A DNA stretch of 64,000 bases from Pseudomonas sp. SST3 (GCF_003325755.1 NZ_QORI02000009.1:62001-126000), one strand, 5' to 3'. Positions 17,381 to 27,612 are shown, counted from the first letter of the stretch. The notes: generated by a model not told the origin, from the letters alone. Translations and numbers: made by a program.

Positions 17381-17638
17381 TTACTCGTCGTCGAGCAACT
17401 GTCGAGACTGGGCCTTACTGGCGCGCAGATTGTTGACCGACTTGATCAGGCGCTCGGCATTCGCCGGAGAACGCAGCAGATGAGCAGTTTCTTCCAGCGC
17501 ATTGAAGTCGGCGAGCGACATCATGACGACGGGCTCACCCTTTTGCCGAGTTACCAAAATCGGTGCGCGGTCGCCAGTGACACGGTCCATCGTTTCAGCG
17601 AGGTGTTGGCGAGCGGTCGTGTAATTGATGGTTTGCAT
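17381..17638 (-). CDS. yefM: YefM/Phd-family antitoxin
   Basis: An 85-residue antitoxin that binds YoeB and represses its own operon. The N-terminal DNA-binding half (INYTTARQHLAETMDRV, then APILVTRQKGEPVVMMSLADF) is the Phd/YefM fold, and the C-terminal half is charged and likely unstructured until bound by toxin. I choose the ATG at 17638 with GAGGA upstream; the longer frame is unrelated sequence. The promoter upstream carries paired TGTACA-type operators. Confidence 0.93.
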   Translation of the reverse strand: MQTINYTTARQHLAETMDRVTGDRAPILVTRQKGEPVVMMSLADFNALEETAHLLRSPANAERLIKSVNNLRASKAQSRQLLDDE

Positions 17639-17662
17639 GGGAGATTCCTCTTGTAAGCGCGG

Positions 17663-17691
17663 ACTGTACAGAAACACGTACATATCATCAA
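17663..17691 (-). promoter_or_regulatory. yefM-yoeB promoter overlapped by L/S-type operators
   Basis: Read on the minus strand, TTGATG and TACAGT form -35 and -10 boxes 17 bases apart. Two operator cores, TGTACA (17665-17670) and TGTACG (17677-17682), are 12 bp apart centre to centre. E. coli YefM binds a long and a short repeat with TGTACA cores at the same spacing, so the autoregulatory design appears conserved. Confidence 0.7.
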
Positions 17692-17790
17692 CCGCCTGCT
17701 CTCCCCCGGTATCGAGTTGCTGCCACGGGGCCGACCACGCGCCCTTAGGACTATTGGCAGTCAGGGCCCAGATCCGCTGGGCCAAGCAAC

Positions 17791-19440
17791 TTAGTCAAGG
17801 AAAGGCGCGCTACGCGCCAACAGCGCGCTGATGTCGAGCCCGCGCGGCAGCGTGCCGAACACCCGGCCGCGCCCTTCCAGGCGGCTGGCAATAAAGGCAT
17901 CGGAGACAGCGCTGTTGCCAGCTTCGAGCAGCAGTTTGGCCTGCAGCGCGACAGCGACGTCTTCGGTGAGCTGGCGGGCGCGGTACTGAATATCGGCGGG
18001 GTCGGTGAACGCGGCCTGCAGTCGGGCGATATGCGCCTGAAGGCGGGTGTCGCCATGGCCATCACCAAGTTCGGCGAACAGTACGTCGATCACGCCGGGC
18101 TCCTTCGACAAAGCGCGCAGCACATCCAGGCACTGCACGTTACCCGAACCCTCCCAGATAGAGTTGACCGGCGCCTCGCGATACAACCGCGGCATGATGG
18201 TTTCTTCAACATAGCCGGCCCCGCCCAGACATTCACTGGCCTCGGCAATCATTTCCGGCGCTCGCTTACATATCCAGTACTTGCCGATGGCGGTAACCAG
18301 CCGGGCGAATTTCTCTTCCTGCTCATCGAAGGGATTGTCCTGTGCGTGCCCCATGCGCATGGTCAACGCCAGCGCGGCCTCGCTTTCCAGCGCCAGGTCG
18401 GCCAGCACGTTCTGCATCAGCGGCTGTTCGGCCAGTGCCCGCCCACCGACCTGACGATGCGCACAGTGATGCATGGCCTGGGTCAGCGCCTGCCGCATCA
18501 ACGAACTGGAGCCAATCATGCAGTCGAAGCGGGTCGAGGAGACCATTTCGATGATGGTCGGCACGCCGCGGCCTTCCTCGCCAATCATCCAGGCTAGAGC
18601 CCCGCGATATTCGACTTCGCTGGAGGCGTTCGACCAGTTGCCCAGTTTGTTCTTCAGCCGCTGGATATAGAACTGGTTGCGGCTGCCATCTGGACGATGT
18701 CGTGGCAGCAGGAAGCAGGACAAGCCCTTGTCGGTTTGTGCCAAGGTCAGAAAGGCATCGCACATGGGCGCCGAGCAGAACCATTTGTGGCCGACCAGCT
18801 CGTACAGCTGCCCAGGACCACGCGCGCCCACCGCATGCGCACGCGTGGTATTGGCGCGCACGTCAGTTCCGCCCTGCTTCTCGGTCATCGCCATGCCGAT
18901 GGTGACACCGCTTTTCTGCTCCATGGGCAGGTTGCGCGGGTCGTATTCGAGGCTGAGGATCTTTGGCAGCCAGAGATCGCCGACGCCGGGCTGCAAGCGC
19001 AAGGCGGGAACGCTGGCGTACGTCATGGTCAGCGGGCAACTTGAGCCTGACTCGGCCTGGTTATGCAGATACATCAGCGCCGCGCGAGCGACCTGAGCTC
19101 CCGGCTGAGGGTCGGTCCAGGGCAGCGACGGTATGCCGTGACCGATCGCGGTACGCATTAGCTCATGGTAGGCCGGATGGAACTCCACCAGATCGATGCG
19201 GTGTCCGTAGCGGTCGTGACTCTTGAACACCGGCTTGTTTTCATTGGCGAGAAAGCCCGCCGCCATCAGCGGGCCACCGGCCAGTGCGCCGTATGCATCC
19301 AGCCGCGACTCGGCCCAGCCGCCTTTATAACGTCGCACCCACTCCTGCAATGGCAGGTCGAGGCGATACAGGTTCGCACCGTCCAGCGGCGGGACTTGGT
19401 TCAGCACCTCGTGGGTCTCAGCATATTGACGCAGGCTCAC
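17791..19440 (-). CDS. aidB: AidB-type acyl-CoA dehydrogenase-family flavoprotein
   Basis: A 549-residue FAD protein of the AidB branch, longer than catabolic acyl-CoA dehydrogenases. It begins with the AidB-specific segment ETHEVLNQVPPLDGANLY. It keeps TYASVPALR, GMAMTEKQGGTDVRANTT, YELVGHKWFCSAP, and the family ending with ECLGGAGYVEE and SIWEGSGNVQCLDVLRAL. E. coli AidB belongs to the adaptive response to alkylation and binds DNA, but its enzymatic role is unsettled. No ada or alkylation-repair gene is adjacent, so function rests on family membership. Confidence 0.9.
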   Translation of the reverse strand: MSLRQYAETHEVLNQVPPLDGANLYRLDLPLQEWVRRYKGGWAESRLDAYGALAGGPLMAAGFLANENKPVFKSHDRYGHRIDLVEFHPAYHELMRTAIGHGIPSLPWTDPQPGAQVARAALMYLHNQAESGSSCPLTMTYASVPALRLQPGVGDLWLPKILSLEYDPRNLPMEQKSGVTIGMAMTEKQGGTDVRANTTRAHAVGARGPGQLYELVGHKWFCSAPMCDAFLTLAQTDKGLSCFLLPRHRPDGSRNQFYIQRLKNKLGNWSNASSEVEYRGALAWMIGEEGRGVPTIIEMVSSTRFDCMIGSSSLMRQALTQAMHHCAHRQVGGRALAEQPLMQNVLADLALESEAALALTMRMGHAQDNPFDEQEEKFARLVTAIGKYWICKRAPEMIAEASECLGGAGYVEETIMPRLYREAPVNSIWEGSGNVQCLDVLRALSKEPGVIDVLFAELGDGHGDTRLQAHIARLQAAFTDPADIQYRARQLTEDVAVALQAKLLLEAGNSAVSDAFIASRLEGRGRVFGTLPRGLDISALLARSAPFLD

Positions 19441-19708
19441 GGTCGTCTCCTCGGCAGGCGAAAGCGATGATCGACCAGGTTGACAAATCGCTGCGATGAT
19501 CCCGAAGGGTCGCTCCCTTCTTCACCGTCTGGGCGTTGCCGGGTCGATGCGAGCCGCCTCTCCAGACAACCCGCAAGAAGAGTGAAGCACGCATGCGTGC
19601 GTTGAAAAAGTGAGGTTTCGGCCAAAACCTGCGCATCGCGCCCGGGAAATCGCCGAGCATGCTCCGGTTCGCTGATCCGACAGGACACCGGAGCAACACC
19701 GGATGGAT

Positions 19709-21652
19709 TCACGGCAACCGAAGCGACAAGCGCACCTTGAAGCGGCTGCCCCGTCCCGGCTCCGACCGATAAGAGATTTCACCGCCTTGCAACTCGACCA
19801 GCTGGCGACAGAGTGAAAGGCCAATGCCCAGACCGCCATATTGTCGGGTCATGCTGCCGTCCAGCTGGCGGAAATGATGGAACAGAGTGTCGTCGGCGGG
19901 CGCTTCGAAGCCGACCCCGGTATCTGTCACATCCACTTCCAGCATGAACCGGGAATCAGCCTCGTCATGTCCGGCCAGCGCCAGCGTCACGCGTCCCTGC
20001 AGGGTGAACTTGATGGCGTTGTCGAGCAGATAGCCGAGGCACTGCTTCAGTTTGACGGGATCGCCGACCAACCTATCGGGCAATCCATTGGCAAGCTCAA
20101 GCTTGAAGCCCACCCCGCGCACCGCAGCACGCGCCCCGTAGAGCACGTGCAGCTCATCGACCATTGCCCGCAGCCCGAACGGCTCATTGCGCACCTGAAG
20201 CTTGCCGGCCTGCAGTTCGGTCAGGGCTAGGATATCGTTGACCAAGCGCATCATCTCGCGGGCCGAGCCAGCCGCAATGCGCTGGTATTGCTCCAGTTCG
20301 CCAGTCAACTCGAGGGTCCGCATCAGGTCGAGGCCACCCAAAACGCCATGCATGGGCGTGCGCAGCTCATGGGTAACATTCGCCAGGAATTGATCCTTGA
20401 GACGATTACTCTCGGCCAGTTCGCGGTTCATCTCTTCCAGCTTGCGGCCGGTTTCCTCCAGGATAACGGCGCGCTCTTCCCGCATCGCATTGATGCGGTC
20501 GGCCAATGCCAGCGATAGCAACGCAACCTCGAGGGCGGAGCCGATCTGCCCGGCATACATGGTGATAAAGGTGTGCGGCAGATAGCCCAACACCATCAGC
20601 GTGTTGATAAGGCCGCCGACGAGAAAGGCCGTCCAGGCGATCAAAAAATAGCGGGCCACTCGCATCCCGCGGTACCAGGCCACGCCGCCGGCGATGAGGA
20701 TCACCACGATGAAACAGAGCGCGAGCAAGGTGGCCAGGCGCAACGCCAGCGAATAGCTGCTCGTGAGGGCTAACACCATGGTCAGCCCCCCGAACGCCAT
20801 CAGCGTGATGAGGGTGCGGTCGATCCAGAGGCTGTGCTCGCGGGTATGCAAGAAACTGCGGGCGAACTGACTGCCGAAGAGGGCTGCCGCACCGATCAGA
20901 AACGGCGTGGACGCATTGGCCCACCATGACGAGTCAGGCCAGAGATATTGCACGCCCAGGCCGTTGACCGAGACCTGGTAGAGGCCGAACGACCCGATAT
21001 AAAGGATGTAATAAAGGTAGCTGCGATCTCGCACGCTGAGGTAGATGAACAGGTTGTAGACCAGCATCACCAGCAGCACGCCATAGATAATTGCCAGCAC
21101 GTAGATGTGTGCCGACTGCTCCTCGAGATAGCCCACTGGCGCCCATAACGTCAGCGGCACCTGGATCGAGCCCTCGCTCTCCACCCGCAGGTAGATCCGT
21201 TGCGGCCGGTCAGGTGCCAGCTCCAGCTCGAACAGGTGGTTGCGCTGCTTGATCTGCCGTTGGCTGAAAGGCAACGAGTCGCCGCTCTGCCCGGCTATGT
21301 AGTAGCCACCCTGACCATCAGGCAGATAAATATCCAGTCGATCCAGCGGCGGGTACGCCAGCTCCAACCACCAGCGATTACGCTCGTGGGAATGATTGGC
21401 GCGGTATTGCAGGTCGATGCGCAGCCAGAAGGCCGAACGCGAATAGCCCGCATTAAGCACATCGTCCCGGTGATCGGTGAAACGCCCGGCCGCATCGAGC
21501 ACAAGCACGTCCGAGATGGTGTCGCCCCGACCGGGGTCCTCCCACACCGCCATGTGATGACCCAGCGGTAGACGCCGAGTGCTGTCGTCGAACACGACTG
21601 CGCTAACCAGCGTCGGCAACAGACCGAAAATGAGGATGAAAAGGTAGCGCAT
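19709..21652 (-). CDS. ladS: LadS-like 7TM-DISM sensor histidine kinase lacking a receiver domain
   Basis: A 647-residue membrane kinase. A signal peptide (VVFDDSTRR follows it) leads to a periplasmic 7TMR-DISMED2 domain (about 35-175), a seven-helix 7TMR-DISM block (about 185-390), a short coiled coil, HisKA with ANVTHELRTPMHG (His428) and HATPase_c ending at GRGSRFKVRLSLRLP. Its position beside thiD-thiE-hemL matches ladS in P. aeruginosa, where LadS senses calcium and feeds the GacS/GacA relay. P. aeruginosa LadS carries a C-terminal receiver domain. Here the frame stops after HATPase, and the 268 bp before aidB encode no receiver in any frame. The symbol is by position and architecture. 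Confidence 0.8.
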   Translation of the reverse strand: MRYLFILIFGLLPTLVSAVVFDDSTRRLPLGHHMAVWEDPGRGDTISDVLVLDAAGRFTDHRDDVLNAGYSRSAFWLRIDLQYRANHSHERNRWWLELAYPPLDRLDIYLPDGQGGYYIAGQSGDSLPFSQRQIKQRNHLFELELAPDRPQRIYLRVESEGSIQVPLTLWAPVGYLEEQSAHIYVLAIIYGVLLVMLVYNLFIYLSVRDRSYLYYILYIGSFGLYQVSVNGLGVQYLWPDSSWWANASTPFLIGAAALFGSQFARSFLHTREHSLWIDRTLITLMAFGGLTMVLALTSSYSLALRLATLLALCFIVVILIAGGVAWYRGMRVARYFLIAWTAFLVGGLINTLMVLGYLPHTFITMYAGQIGSALEVALLSLALADRINAMREERAVILEETGRKLEEMNRELAESNRLKDQFLANVTHELRTPMHGVLGGLDLMRTLELTGELEQYQRIAAGSAREMMRLVNDILALTELQAGKLQVRNEPFGLRAMVDELHVLYGARAAVRGVGFKLELANGLPDRLVGDPVKLKQCLGYLLDNAIKFTLQGRVTLALAGHDEADSRFMLEVDVTDTGVGFEAPADDTLFHHFRQLDGSMTRQYGGLGIGLSLCRQLVELQGGEISYRSEPGRGSRFKVRLSLRLP

Positions 21653-21890
21653 GGCGATCTAAGACCTGCCAGGCCGCGTCAGAAGAATCCGGCTCCCTGA
21701 ACACTCGCGGCCCGCGAATTGATGGCACTTTAGCATGCCAGGGTAAACCCGCGCGGTAGTTGTTCCATCAATGCGCCCACACTTGTCCGTGCAAGCCGCC
21801 CAGGTGGATTGGTGATAAGCTCGCACGCCTTGAAATTGGCTGCGCCTAGGCCTGGCCAACCACTACGCCACGTATACGGGAAACCCATCG

Positions 21891-22685
21891 ATGACCGGCC
21901 TTTGCTCTCGCCCTGTCGTTCTTTGCCTGTCCGGCCACGACCCGAGTGGCGGCGCCGGATTGCAGGCGGACATAGAAGCGCTGATCGCTCAGGGTTGTCA
22001 CGCCGCCCCAACCGTCACCGCATTAACCGTGCAAGACACCGTTGACGTGAGCGATTTTCGCGTGCTCGATCGCGACTGGGTGCTGGCCCAGGCCAATGCG
22101 GTCATCGCCGATCTGCCGATCGCCGCAGTCAAGCTGGGCATGCTCGGCTCGGTGGAGATGGTCGAGACAGTGCTTGAAATAATGCAAAAACTCCCCGGCG
22201 TACCCCTGATTTGCGACCCGGTGCTACGCGCCGGTGGCGGCGGTGCACTGGGCAAGGACGAAGTCGGCTACGCCATGCGCGAGCGTCTGTTTCCGGTGGC
22301 AACTATCGCTACGCCGAACCTGCCCGAAGCGCGGATACTCGCCGAGTTACCCGAGGGCAGCGCCGGCGAGTGCGCGCGAAAGCTACTGCCTTACATCCGT
22401 CATCTGTTGATCACCGGCGGACACGGCGACGAGACCGAGGTCCATAACCGCCTTTACTCACGCGACGGTAGCCGACACGACTTCAGCTGCCAGCGTCTGC
22501 CGGGCAGCTATCATGGTTCCGGCTGCACGCTGGCCAGCGCGCTCGCCGGCCGTCTGGCCCTTGGTGAAGGGCTCGCCAGCGCAGTCAAGTCCGCTCTTGA
22601 TTACACTTGGCGCACCCTTCGGGATGCCGAATCCCCCGGCCGCGGACAGTACATCCCCCGTCGCCTCCCCCTGGATCTGGCCTGA
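21891..22685 (+). CDS. thiD: Hydroxymethylpyrimidine/phosphomethylpyrimidine kinase
   Basis: Phosphorylates HMP and then HMP-P to give HMP-PP, the pyrimidine half of thiamine. A 264-residue ribokinase-fold protein with the substrate loop [17 protein letters not shown] at the N-terminus, [11 protein letters not shown], and the anion hole [14 protein letters not shown] near residue 210. It is followed 14 bp later by thiE. No TPP riboswitch is evident in the 238 bp separating it from the divergent ladS. Confidence 0.93.
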   Translation: MTGLCSRPVVLCLSGHDPSGGAGLQADIEALIAQGCHAAPTVTALTVQDTVDVSDFRVLDRDWVLAQANAVIADLPIAAVKLGMLGSVEMVETVLEIMQKLPGVPLICDPVLRAGGGGALGKDEVGYAMRERLFPVATIATPNLPEARILAELPEGSAGECARKLLPYIRHLLITGGHGDETEVHNRLYSRDGSRHDFSCQRLPGSYHGSGCTLASALAGRLALGEGLASAVKSALDYTWRTLRDAESPGRGQYIPRRLPLDLA

Positions 22686-22699
22686 CTGGAGAGCTGCAT

Positions 22700-23338
22700 A
22701 TGAAGGACACCAAGCTGCGCGGCCTCTACGCCATCACCGATAGCAAGCTGCTGGCCGACGGGCGTCTGCTGCCCTACGCCGAAGCGGCGCTGAAGGGTGG
22801 CGCTCGACTGCTGCAATACCGCGACAAGTCCGACGATGACAAGCGTCGGATACGTGAAGCCGAGGCGCTGCGGGAGCTCTGTGAACGCCACGGCGCTCAG
22901 CTGATCATCAATGACGATGCCGAACTGGCCGCACGCCTGGGAGCCGGTCTGCATCTGGGTCAGGAGGATGGTTCGCTCTCGGTGGCACGCGCTCTGCTGG
23001 GTCGTACGGCCGTCATCGGGGCGACCTGCCATGCACGCCTGGAGTTGGCTGAACAGGCCGCTCACGAGGGCGCCAGCTATGTCGCCTTCGGCAGATTTTT
23101 CAATTCAAACACCAAGCCCGGCGCTCCGGCTGCCACCCTGGATTTGCTTAAGCAGGCTCGGCAGCGCATCGCCTTGCCGATCACCGTGATCGGCGGCGTC
23201 ACTCTGGAAAACGCGCCGGATCTGATCGCGTGTGGGGCCAGCCTGGTCGCCGTGGTGCATGCGCTGTTCGCGGCCGAGTCAGCCAGCGAGGTCGAACGTC
23301 GCGCGCATACCTTCAGCGAACTGTTCGCCAGCAACTGA
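22700..23338 (+). CDS. thiE: Thiamine-phosphate synthase
   Basis: Joins HMP-PP with the thiazole phosphate to form thiamine phosphate. A 212-residue TIM barrel with LYAITD at the N-terminus, [38 protein letters not shown] (pyrophosphate loop) and [11 protein letters not shown], all family landmarks. The start at 22700 follows GGAGAG. It directly follows thiD and precedes hemL by 70 bp, so the three may share a transcript. Confidence 0.94.
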   Translation: MKDTKLRGLYAITDSKLLADGRLLPYAEAALKGGARLLQYRDKSDDDKRRIREAEALRELCERHGAQLIINDDAELAARLGAGLHLGQEDGSLSVARALLGRTAVIGATCHARLELAEQAAHEGASYVAFGRFFNSNTKPGAPAATLDLLKQARQRIALPITVIGGVTLENAPDLIACGASLVAVVHALFAAESASEVERRAHTFSELFASN

Positions 23339-23408
23339 TCGGTGTCATGGCAGGTCCTGCCGTCGGCGTCCAACCTGTATTTCCGTATTCCTTGATCGAG
23401 AGGCCCGC

Positions 23409-24698
23409 ATGTCCCGTTCCGAAACCCTCTTCGCCAGTGCTCAGAATCACATTCCCGGCGGCGTAAATTCGCCGGTTCGCGCGTTCCGGAGCGTTGGCGG
23501 CACGCCACTGTTTCTCAAGCACGCCGAAGGTGCCTACGTCACCGATGAGGACGACAAGCGCTATGTCGATTACGTCGGCTCCTGGGGCCCGATGATTCTC
23601 GGCCACAGCCATCCCGAGGTCCTCGACGCGGTGCGGCGCCAGCTGGAGCACGGCCTGTCCTACGGCGCGCCGACCGCCATGGAAACCGAAATGGCCGAAC
23701 TGGTCTGCAGCCTGGTGCCGTCCATGGAGATGGTGCGCATGGTCAGCTCCGGTACCGAAGCGACAATGAGCGCCATTCGCCTGGCTCGCGGCTATACCGG
23801 CCGCGACAGCATCATCAAGTTCGAAGGCTGCTACCACGGGCACTCCGACAGCCTGCTGGTAAAAGCCGGCTCCGGCGCGCTGACCCAGGGCGTGCCCAGC
23901 TCGGCGGGCGTGCCGGCGGCGTTCGCCAAACACACCCTGACCCTGCCGTTCAACGACCTGGCCGCCGTCGAGAAGATGCTCTCCGAGGTCGGCAACGAGG
24001 TCGCCTGCATCATCGTCGAGCCTGTCGCCGGCAATATGAACTGCGTACCACCGGCACCCGGCTATCTGCAGGGGCTACGTGAGCAATGCGATAAACATGG
24101 CGTGGTGTTGATCTTCGATGAGGTCATGACCGGCTTCCGCGTCGCCCTTGGCGGCGCCCAGGCTCATTATGGCGTCACCCCGGACTTGACCACTTTCGGC
24201 AAGATCATCGGCGGCGGCATGCCGGTCGGCTGCTTCGGCGGCAAACGCGCCATCATGGAGCGCATCGCCCCGCTGGGCCCGGTCTACCAGGCAGGCACCC
24301 TGTCGGGCAATCCATTGGCGATGGCTGCCGGTCTCACCACGCTACGGCTGATCAATCGTCCCGGCTTCCACGATGAGCTCACCGCCTACACCACCCGTAT
24401 GCTGCAGGGTTTGAAAGAGCGCGCGGCCGCCGCCGGCATTCCCTTCGTCACCACTCAGGTCGGCGGCATGTTCGGTCTCTATTTCAGCGAAGCGGACAAC
24501 ATCGTCACCTTCGAGGACGTCATGGCCAGCGACGCCGAGCGCTTCAAGCGGTTCTTCCACCTGATGCTCGAGGGTGGCGTGTACCTTGCGCCCAGCGCAT
24601 TCGAAGCCGGTTTCACCTCCATTGCCCATGGTGACAAAGAGCTGCAACTGACCCTCGATGCCGCCGAGCGCGCCTTTGCCCAGTTGAAATCTGCCTGA
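23409..24698 (+). CDS. hemL: Glutamate-1-semialdehyde 2,1-aminomutase
   Basis: Converts glutamate-1-semialdehyde to 5-aminolevulinate in the C5 route to haem. A 429-residue class III aminotransferase-fold PLP enzyme of normal length, opening [20 protein letters not shown], with [20 protein letters not shown] and the PLP lysine in [15 protein letters not shown]. The ATG at 23409 is preceded by GAGAGG. Its stop overlaps the start of the next gene (TGATG). Confidence 0.95.
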   Translation: MSRSETLFASAQNHIPGGVNSPVRAFRSVGGTPLFLKHAEGAYVTDEDDKRYVDYVGSWGPMILGHSHPEVLDAVRRQLEHGLSYGAPTAMETEMAELVCSLVPSMEMVRMVSSGTEATMSAIRLARGYTGRDSIIKFEGCYHGHSDSLLVKAGSGALTQGVPSSAGVPAAFAKHTLTLPFNDLAAVEKMLSEVGNEVACIIVEPVAGNMNCVPPAPGYLQGLREQCDKHGVVLIFDEVMTGFRVALGGAQAHYGVTPDLTTFGKIIGGGMPVGCFGGKRAIMERIAPLGPVYQAGTLSGNPLAMAAGLTTLRLINRPGFHDELTAYTTRMLQGLKERAAAAGIPFVTTQVGGMFGLYFSEADNIVTFEDVMASDAERFKRFFHLMLEGGVYLAPSAFEAGFTSIAHGDKELQLTLDAAERAFAQLKSA

Positions 24699-25326
24699 TG
24701 TCCGAGCTGCTACAAGCTGCGCTGCTGGTGGTGACCGCGCTGGCCAGCGCGATCTGGATCGGGACGCGCGCCGCGGTTATGGCGAGCCGGACCAGCCAGC
24801 CCTGTTCTGCGCCCTGCTCGCCTTTAGTCTGGCGGCCGGCACCGGGGCCTGCGCCCTGGCAAGACTGGCGTTCGGCCTCGACACGCTAGAAGCAGAGCGC
24901 TGGTTATTGCAGTCAACCCTGCTGCTCGGCCTACCATTGGTCGGCGTGGTGGCGCTGACGCTGAGCCGCCAATGGATCTGGAGCCGCCCGACCTGGGGAC
25001 GAGTCGTAATCGGGCTGTGCGCCTTCTTCGAGCTCGCTCGGCAACTCGGCTGGAGCGCCCCTTACTCGCTCGCATTGGGCCTACTCAGCGCCCTGCTGGT
25101 GGCCTACGCCGGCCTGCTGCAATGGCCCGCGCGACGGCAGGCTGCAGCTGGCGTGACCGGCGGCGCGCTGATGCTGGCATTGTTGTCCTGGGCCGGGCTG
25201 TCGATAGGGCCCAACCCGCTCGATGCCTACCAGCAGCTTTGGCTCGCATTGGTCTGCCCCGTAGCTGCCTGGCTGTTGCTCAATTTGCCAGGGAATCTTC
25301 GCGAGGAACGCAGCGCGCCCGCATAA
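24698..25326 (+). pseudogene. Hypothetical membrane protein interrupted by one frameshift
   Basis: The ATG overlaps the hemL stop. The first frame reads [20 protein letters not shown], a good membrane helix, then degenerates and stops at 24889. A second frame, one base back, gives GYGEPDQPALFCALLAFSLA from 24775 and stays convincingly hydrophobic to 25326. Restoring one base near 24757-24775 gives a single protein of about 209 residues with five or six helices. It sits where PAO1 has a conserved hypothetical gene between hemL and the Sel1 protein. Either a sequence error or a real pseudogene; function unknown. Confidence 0.75.
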
Positions 25327-25446
25327 AAGCCGAACAGGCGCCATCAAAGCCTTTGTAAGCGGGCATCGGCTTATCCATAATGTGAACGTCGGCTCGTTTC
25401 TGCCGGACATTCAGTCACCGCCCTGCTCTTCGAGGCGCTTTGATCC

Positions 25447-25971
25447 ATGACTCGCACCGGCCGCAGCCTCGCCCTTGGCTGCCTGCTGCTTCTCACGCCC
25501 CTGCTGGCCACCGCTGACGGCAATTCGCTGCTGATTCCGGCAACTTCCCGCTGTGCGCTCAATACGGCACCGGAAGCGATGCGTGAAGCCCTGCGCGCGT
25601 GCGAGCAGGCCGCCAATGAAGGTGATCTGCAGGCTGCCTACGAGCTGGGTGAATACCATTACGATGGTCGTCGCACGCCCCGCGACCTGGCCAAGGCGCT
25701 GCACTGGTTCGAACAGGCGTCGCTGCACGGACACGCCCTGGCGCAGCATCGACTCGGCGTGATGTTCTTTCGCGGCGAAGGCGTGCCGGCAAACAACGTC
25801 CAGGCCTATGTGGTGCTGAAGATGTCGGCGGTCAATGGTGAGGAAGACGCGCTGGACACGGCCGATCGCGTGTCAGCACAGATGCGCCGCGACGAGCTGG
25901 AGATCGCCACCCAGGTACTCGGGCAAATCTTTCGCGACTATCTGATGGATCTGCAGACAGCGGGTGAGTAA
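25447..25971 (+). CDS. Secreted Sel1-like repeat protein
   Basis: A 174-residue protein with a signal peptide (LALGCLLLLTPLLATADG, cleavage near residue 24) and two Sel1/TPR-like repeats: AAYELGEYHYDGRRTPRDLA with ALHWFEQASLHG, then AQHRLGVMFFRGEGVPANNV. Sel1 proteins are helical scaffolds for protein-protein contacts, here presumably in the periplasm. Its place between hemL and miaB is conserved in pseudomonads as I recall. Specific role unknown. Confidence 0.8.
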   Translation: MTRTGRSLALGCLLLLTPLLATADGNSLLIPATSRCALNTAPEAMREALRACEQAANEGDLQAAYELGEYHYDGRRTPRDLAKALHWFEQASLHGHALAQHRLGVMFFRGEGVPANNVQAYVVLKMSAVNGEEDALDTADRVSAQMRRDELEIATQVLGQIFRDYLMDLQTAGE

Positions 25972-26085
25972 CACGCTGCAAGCGAGCTGGCATCAAAATG
26001 GGTGCTAAGCGGTTCGGCTTTCAATTTGAAACTTGGTTTGAAGCTTACCGCTGCTCTTCCGCTTTTATCGCCCACGTCCTGGCCG

Positions 26086-26091
26086 TATAAT
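26086..26091 (+). promoter_or_regulatory. Consensus -10 box upstream of miaB
   Basis: A perfect TATAAT lies 36 bp before the miaB start. There is no good -35 at 16-18 bp spacing, so it may depend on an activator or on upstream AT-rich sequence. Confidence 0.45.
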
Positions 26092-26126
26092 CGCCGGTCA
26101 TTTTTTGCACAACGCCGGCCCGTAAC

Positions 26127-27467
26127 ATGACCCGCAAGCTCTATATCGAAACCCATGGTTGCCAGATGAACGAGTACGACAGCTCGCGGATGGTGGACCT
26201 GCTGGGCGAGCAGCAACCGTTGGAGATCACCACCAACCCGGCAGATGCCGACGTGATCCTGCTCAATACCTGCTCGATTCGTGAGAAGGCACAGGAAAAG
26301 GTATTCTCACAACTGGGTCGCTGGCGTGAGCTGAAGCTGGAAAACCCGCAGCTGGTGATTGGTGTCGGTGGCTGTGTGGCGAGCCAGGAAGGCGCAGCGA
26401 TCCGCGACCGCGCGCCTTATGTCGACGTGGTGTTCGGTCCGCAGACCCTGCACCGCCTGCCGGAAATGATCGACGCGGCCCGCACCACGAAAACGCCGCA
26501 AGTAGATATTTCTTTCCCCGAAATCGAAAAATTCGACCGGTTGCCCGAACCTCGCGTCGACGGGCCGACCGCCTTCGTCTCGGTCATGGAAGGCTGCAGC
26601 AAGTACTGTACTTTCTGCGTCGTGCCCTACACCCGCGGTGAGGAAGTGAGCCGGCCCTTCGATGACGTGCTCGCCGAGGTGATCCACCTCGCCGAAAACG
26701 GTGTCCGTGAAGTTACGTTGCTGGGCCAGAACGTCAACGGCTACCGCGGCGCTACTCATGACGGACGCACCGCCGATCTGGCCGAACTGATTCGCGTGGT
26801 GGCCGCGGTCGACGGTATCGACCGCATCCGCTACACCACCAGCCATCCGCTGGAATTCTCCGACGCGCTGATCCAGGCCCATGCCGAAGTGCCGGAGCTG
26901 GTGAAATACCTGCACCTGCCAGTGCAGTCGGGCTCCGACCGGGTGCTGGCGGCGATGAAGCGCAACCATACGGCACTGGAATACAAGTCCCGGATTCGCA
27001 AGCTGAAGGCGGCGGTACCGGACATTCTGATCAGCTCGGACTTTATCGTGGGCTTCCCCGGTGAAACCGAAAAGGAATTCGAGCAGACCATGAAGCTGAT
27101 CGCAGACGTCGGCTTCGACTTCTCCTATTCGTTCGTCTACAGCTCGCGGCCCGGCACACCGGCAGCCGACCTGGTCGACGAGACGCCGGATGAGGTCAAG
27201 AAGCAGCGGCTGGCCATCCTGCAACAACGCATCAGCCAGCAGGGCTTCGAAAACAGCCGACGGATGGTGGGTACGCAGCAGCGTATTCTCGTCACCGACT
27301 ACTCTAAGAAAGACCCGGGCATGCTTCAGGGCCGCACCGAGCACAACCGCATCGTCAACTTCCGCTGCGGCAATCCGCGGCTGATCGGCCAGTTCGTCGA
27401 CGTACACATCGACGATGCGTTGCCACACTCGTTGCGTGGCACGCTGCTGGAGCAGACCGCGGGCTGA
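26127..27467 (+). CDS. miaB: tRNA-2-methylthio-N6-dimethylallyladenosine synthase
   Basis: Radical SAM methylthiotransferase that modifies i6A37 of tRNAs reading UNN codons to ms2i6A37. The 446-residue protein has the N-terminal UPF0004 domain with [14 protein letters not shown] [13 protein letters not shown], the radical SAM cluster Cys157, Cys161 and Cys164 (GCSKYCTFC), and a C-terminal TRAM domain. Length and all cysteines are normal. It begins a block of RNA and ribosome-related genes. Confidence 0.96.
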   Translation: MTRKLYIETHGCQMNEYDSSRMVDLLGEQQPLEITTNPADADVILLNTCSIREKAQEKVFSQLGRWRELKLENPQLVIGVGGCVASQEGAAIRDRAPYVDVVFGPQTLHRLPEMIDAARTTKTPQVDISFPEIEKFDRLPEPRVDGPTAFVSVMEGCSKYCTFCVVPYTRGEEVSRPFDDVLAEVIHLAENGVREVTLLGQNVNGYRGATHDGRTADLAELIRVVAAVDGIDRIRYTTSHPLEFSDALIQAHAEVPELVKYLHLPVQSGSDRVLAAMKRNHTALEYKSRIRKLKAAVPDILISSDFIVGFPGETEKEFEQTMKLIADVGFDFSYSFVYSSRPGTPAADLVDETPDEVKKQRLAILQQRISQQGFENSRRMVGTQQRILVTDYSKKDPGMLQGRTEHNRIVNFRCGNPRLIGQFVDVHIDDALPHSLRGTLLEQTAG

Positions 27468-27480
27468 GCAGGCCGGCGCC

Positions 27481-27511
27481 GCGGCTGGCGGTCCACACCA
27501 GCGCCAGCCGC
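27481..27511 (+). terminator. Stem-loop after miaB
   Basis: A perfect 10-bp stem (GCGGCTGGCG / CGCCAGCCGC) with an 11-base loop lies 14 bp after the miaB stop. There is no adjacent T-run, although a run of six T occurs about 40 bp later (near 27550). It could end or attenuate transcription, or protect the miaB mRNA end. Confidence 0.5.
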
Positions 27512-27612
27512 CTGTTCGCCACGTATTGCCAAGGCCGGCACGCCGCTGCTTTTTTCGTCGCGCGGCGCTATCCTCATCAAACCCTTTTGCAGAGCAGGTC
27601 AATCAAAAGCCC

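Noticed and set aside
21653..21890. Possible TPP riboswitch before thiD
   Set aside because: No CUGAGA-type thi-box core or matching pairing elements could be found.
26307..27602. Minus-strand open frame of 431 codons opposite miaB
   Set aside because: It mirrors miaB codon bias; miaB itself has all catalytic cysteines and normal length.
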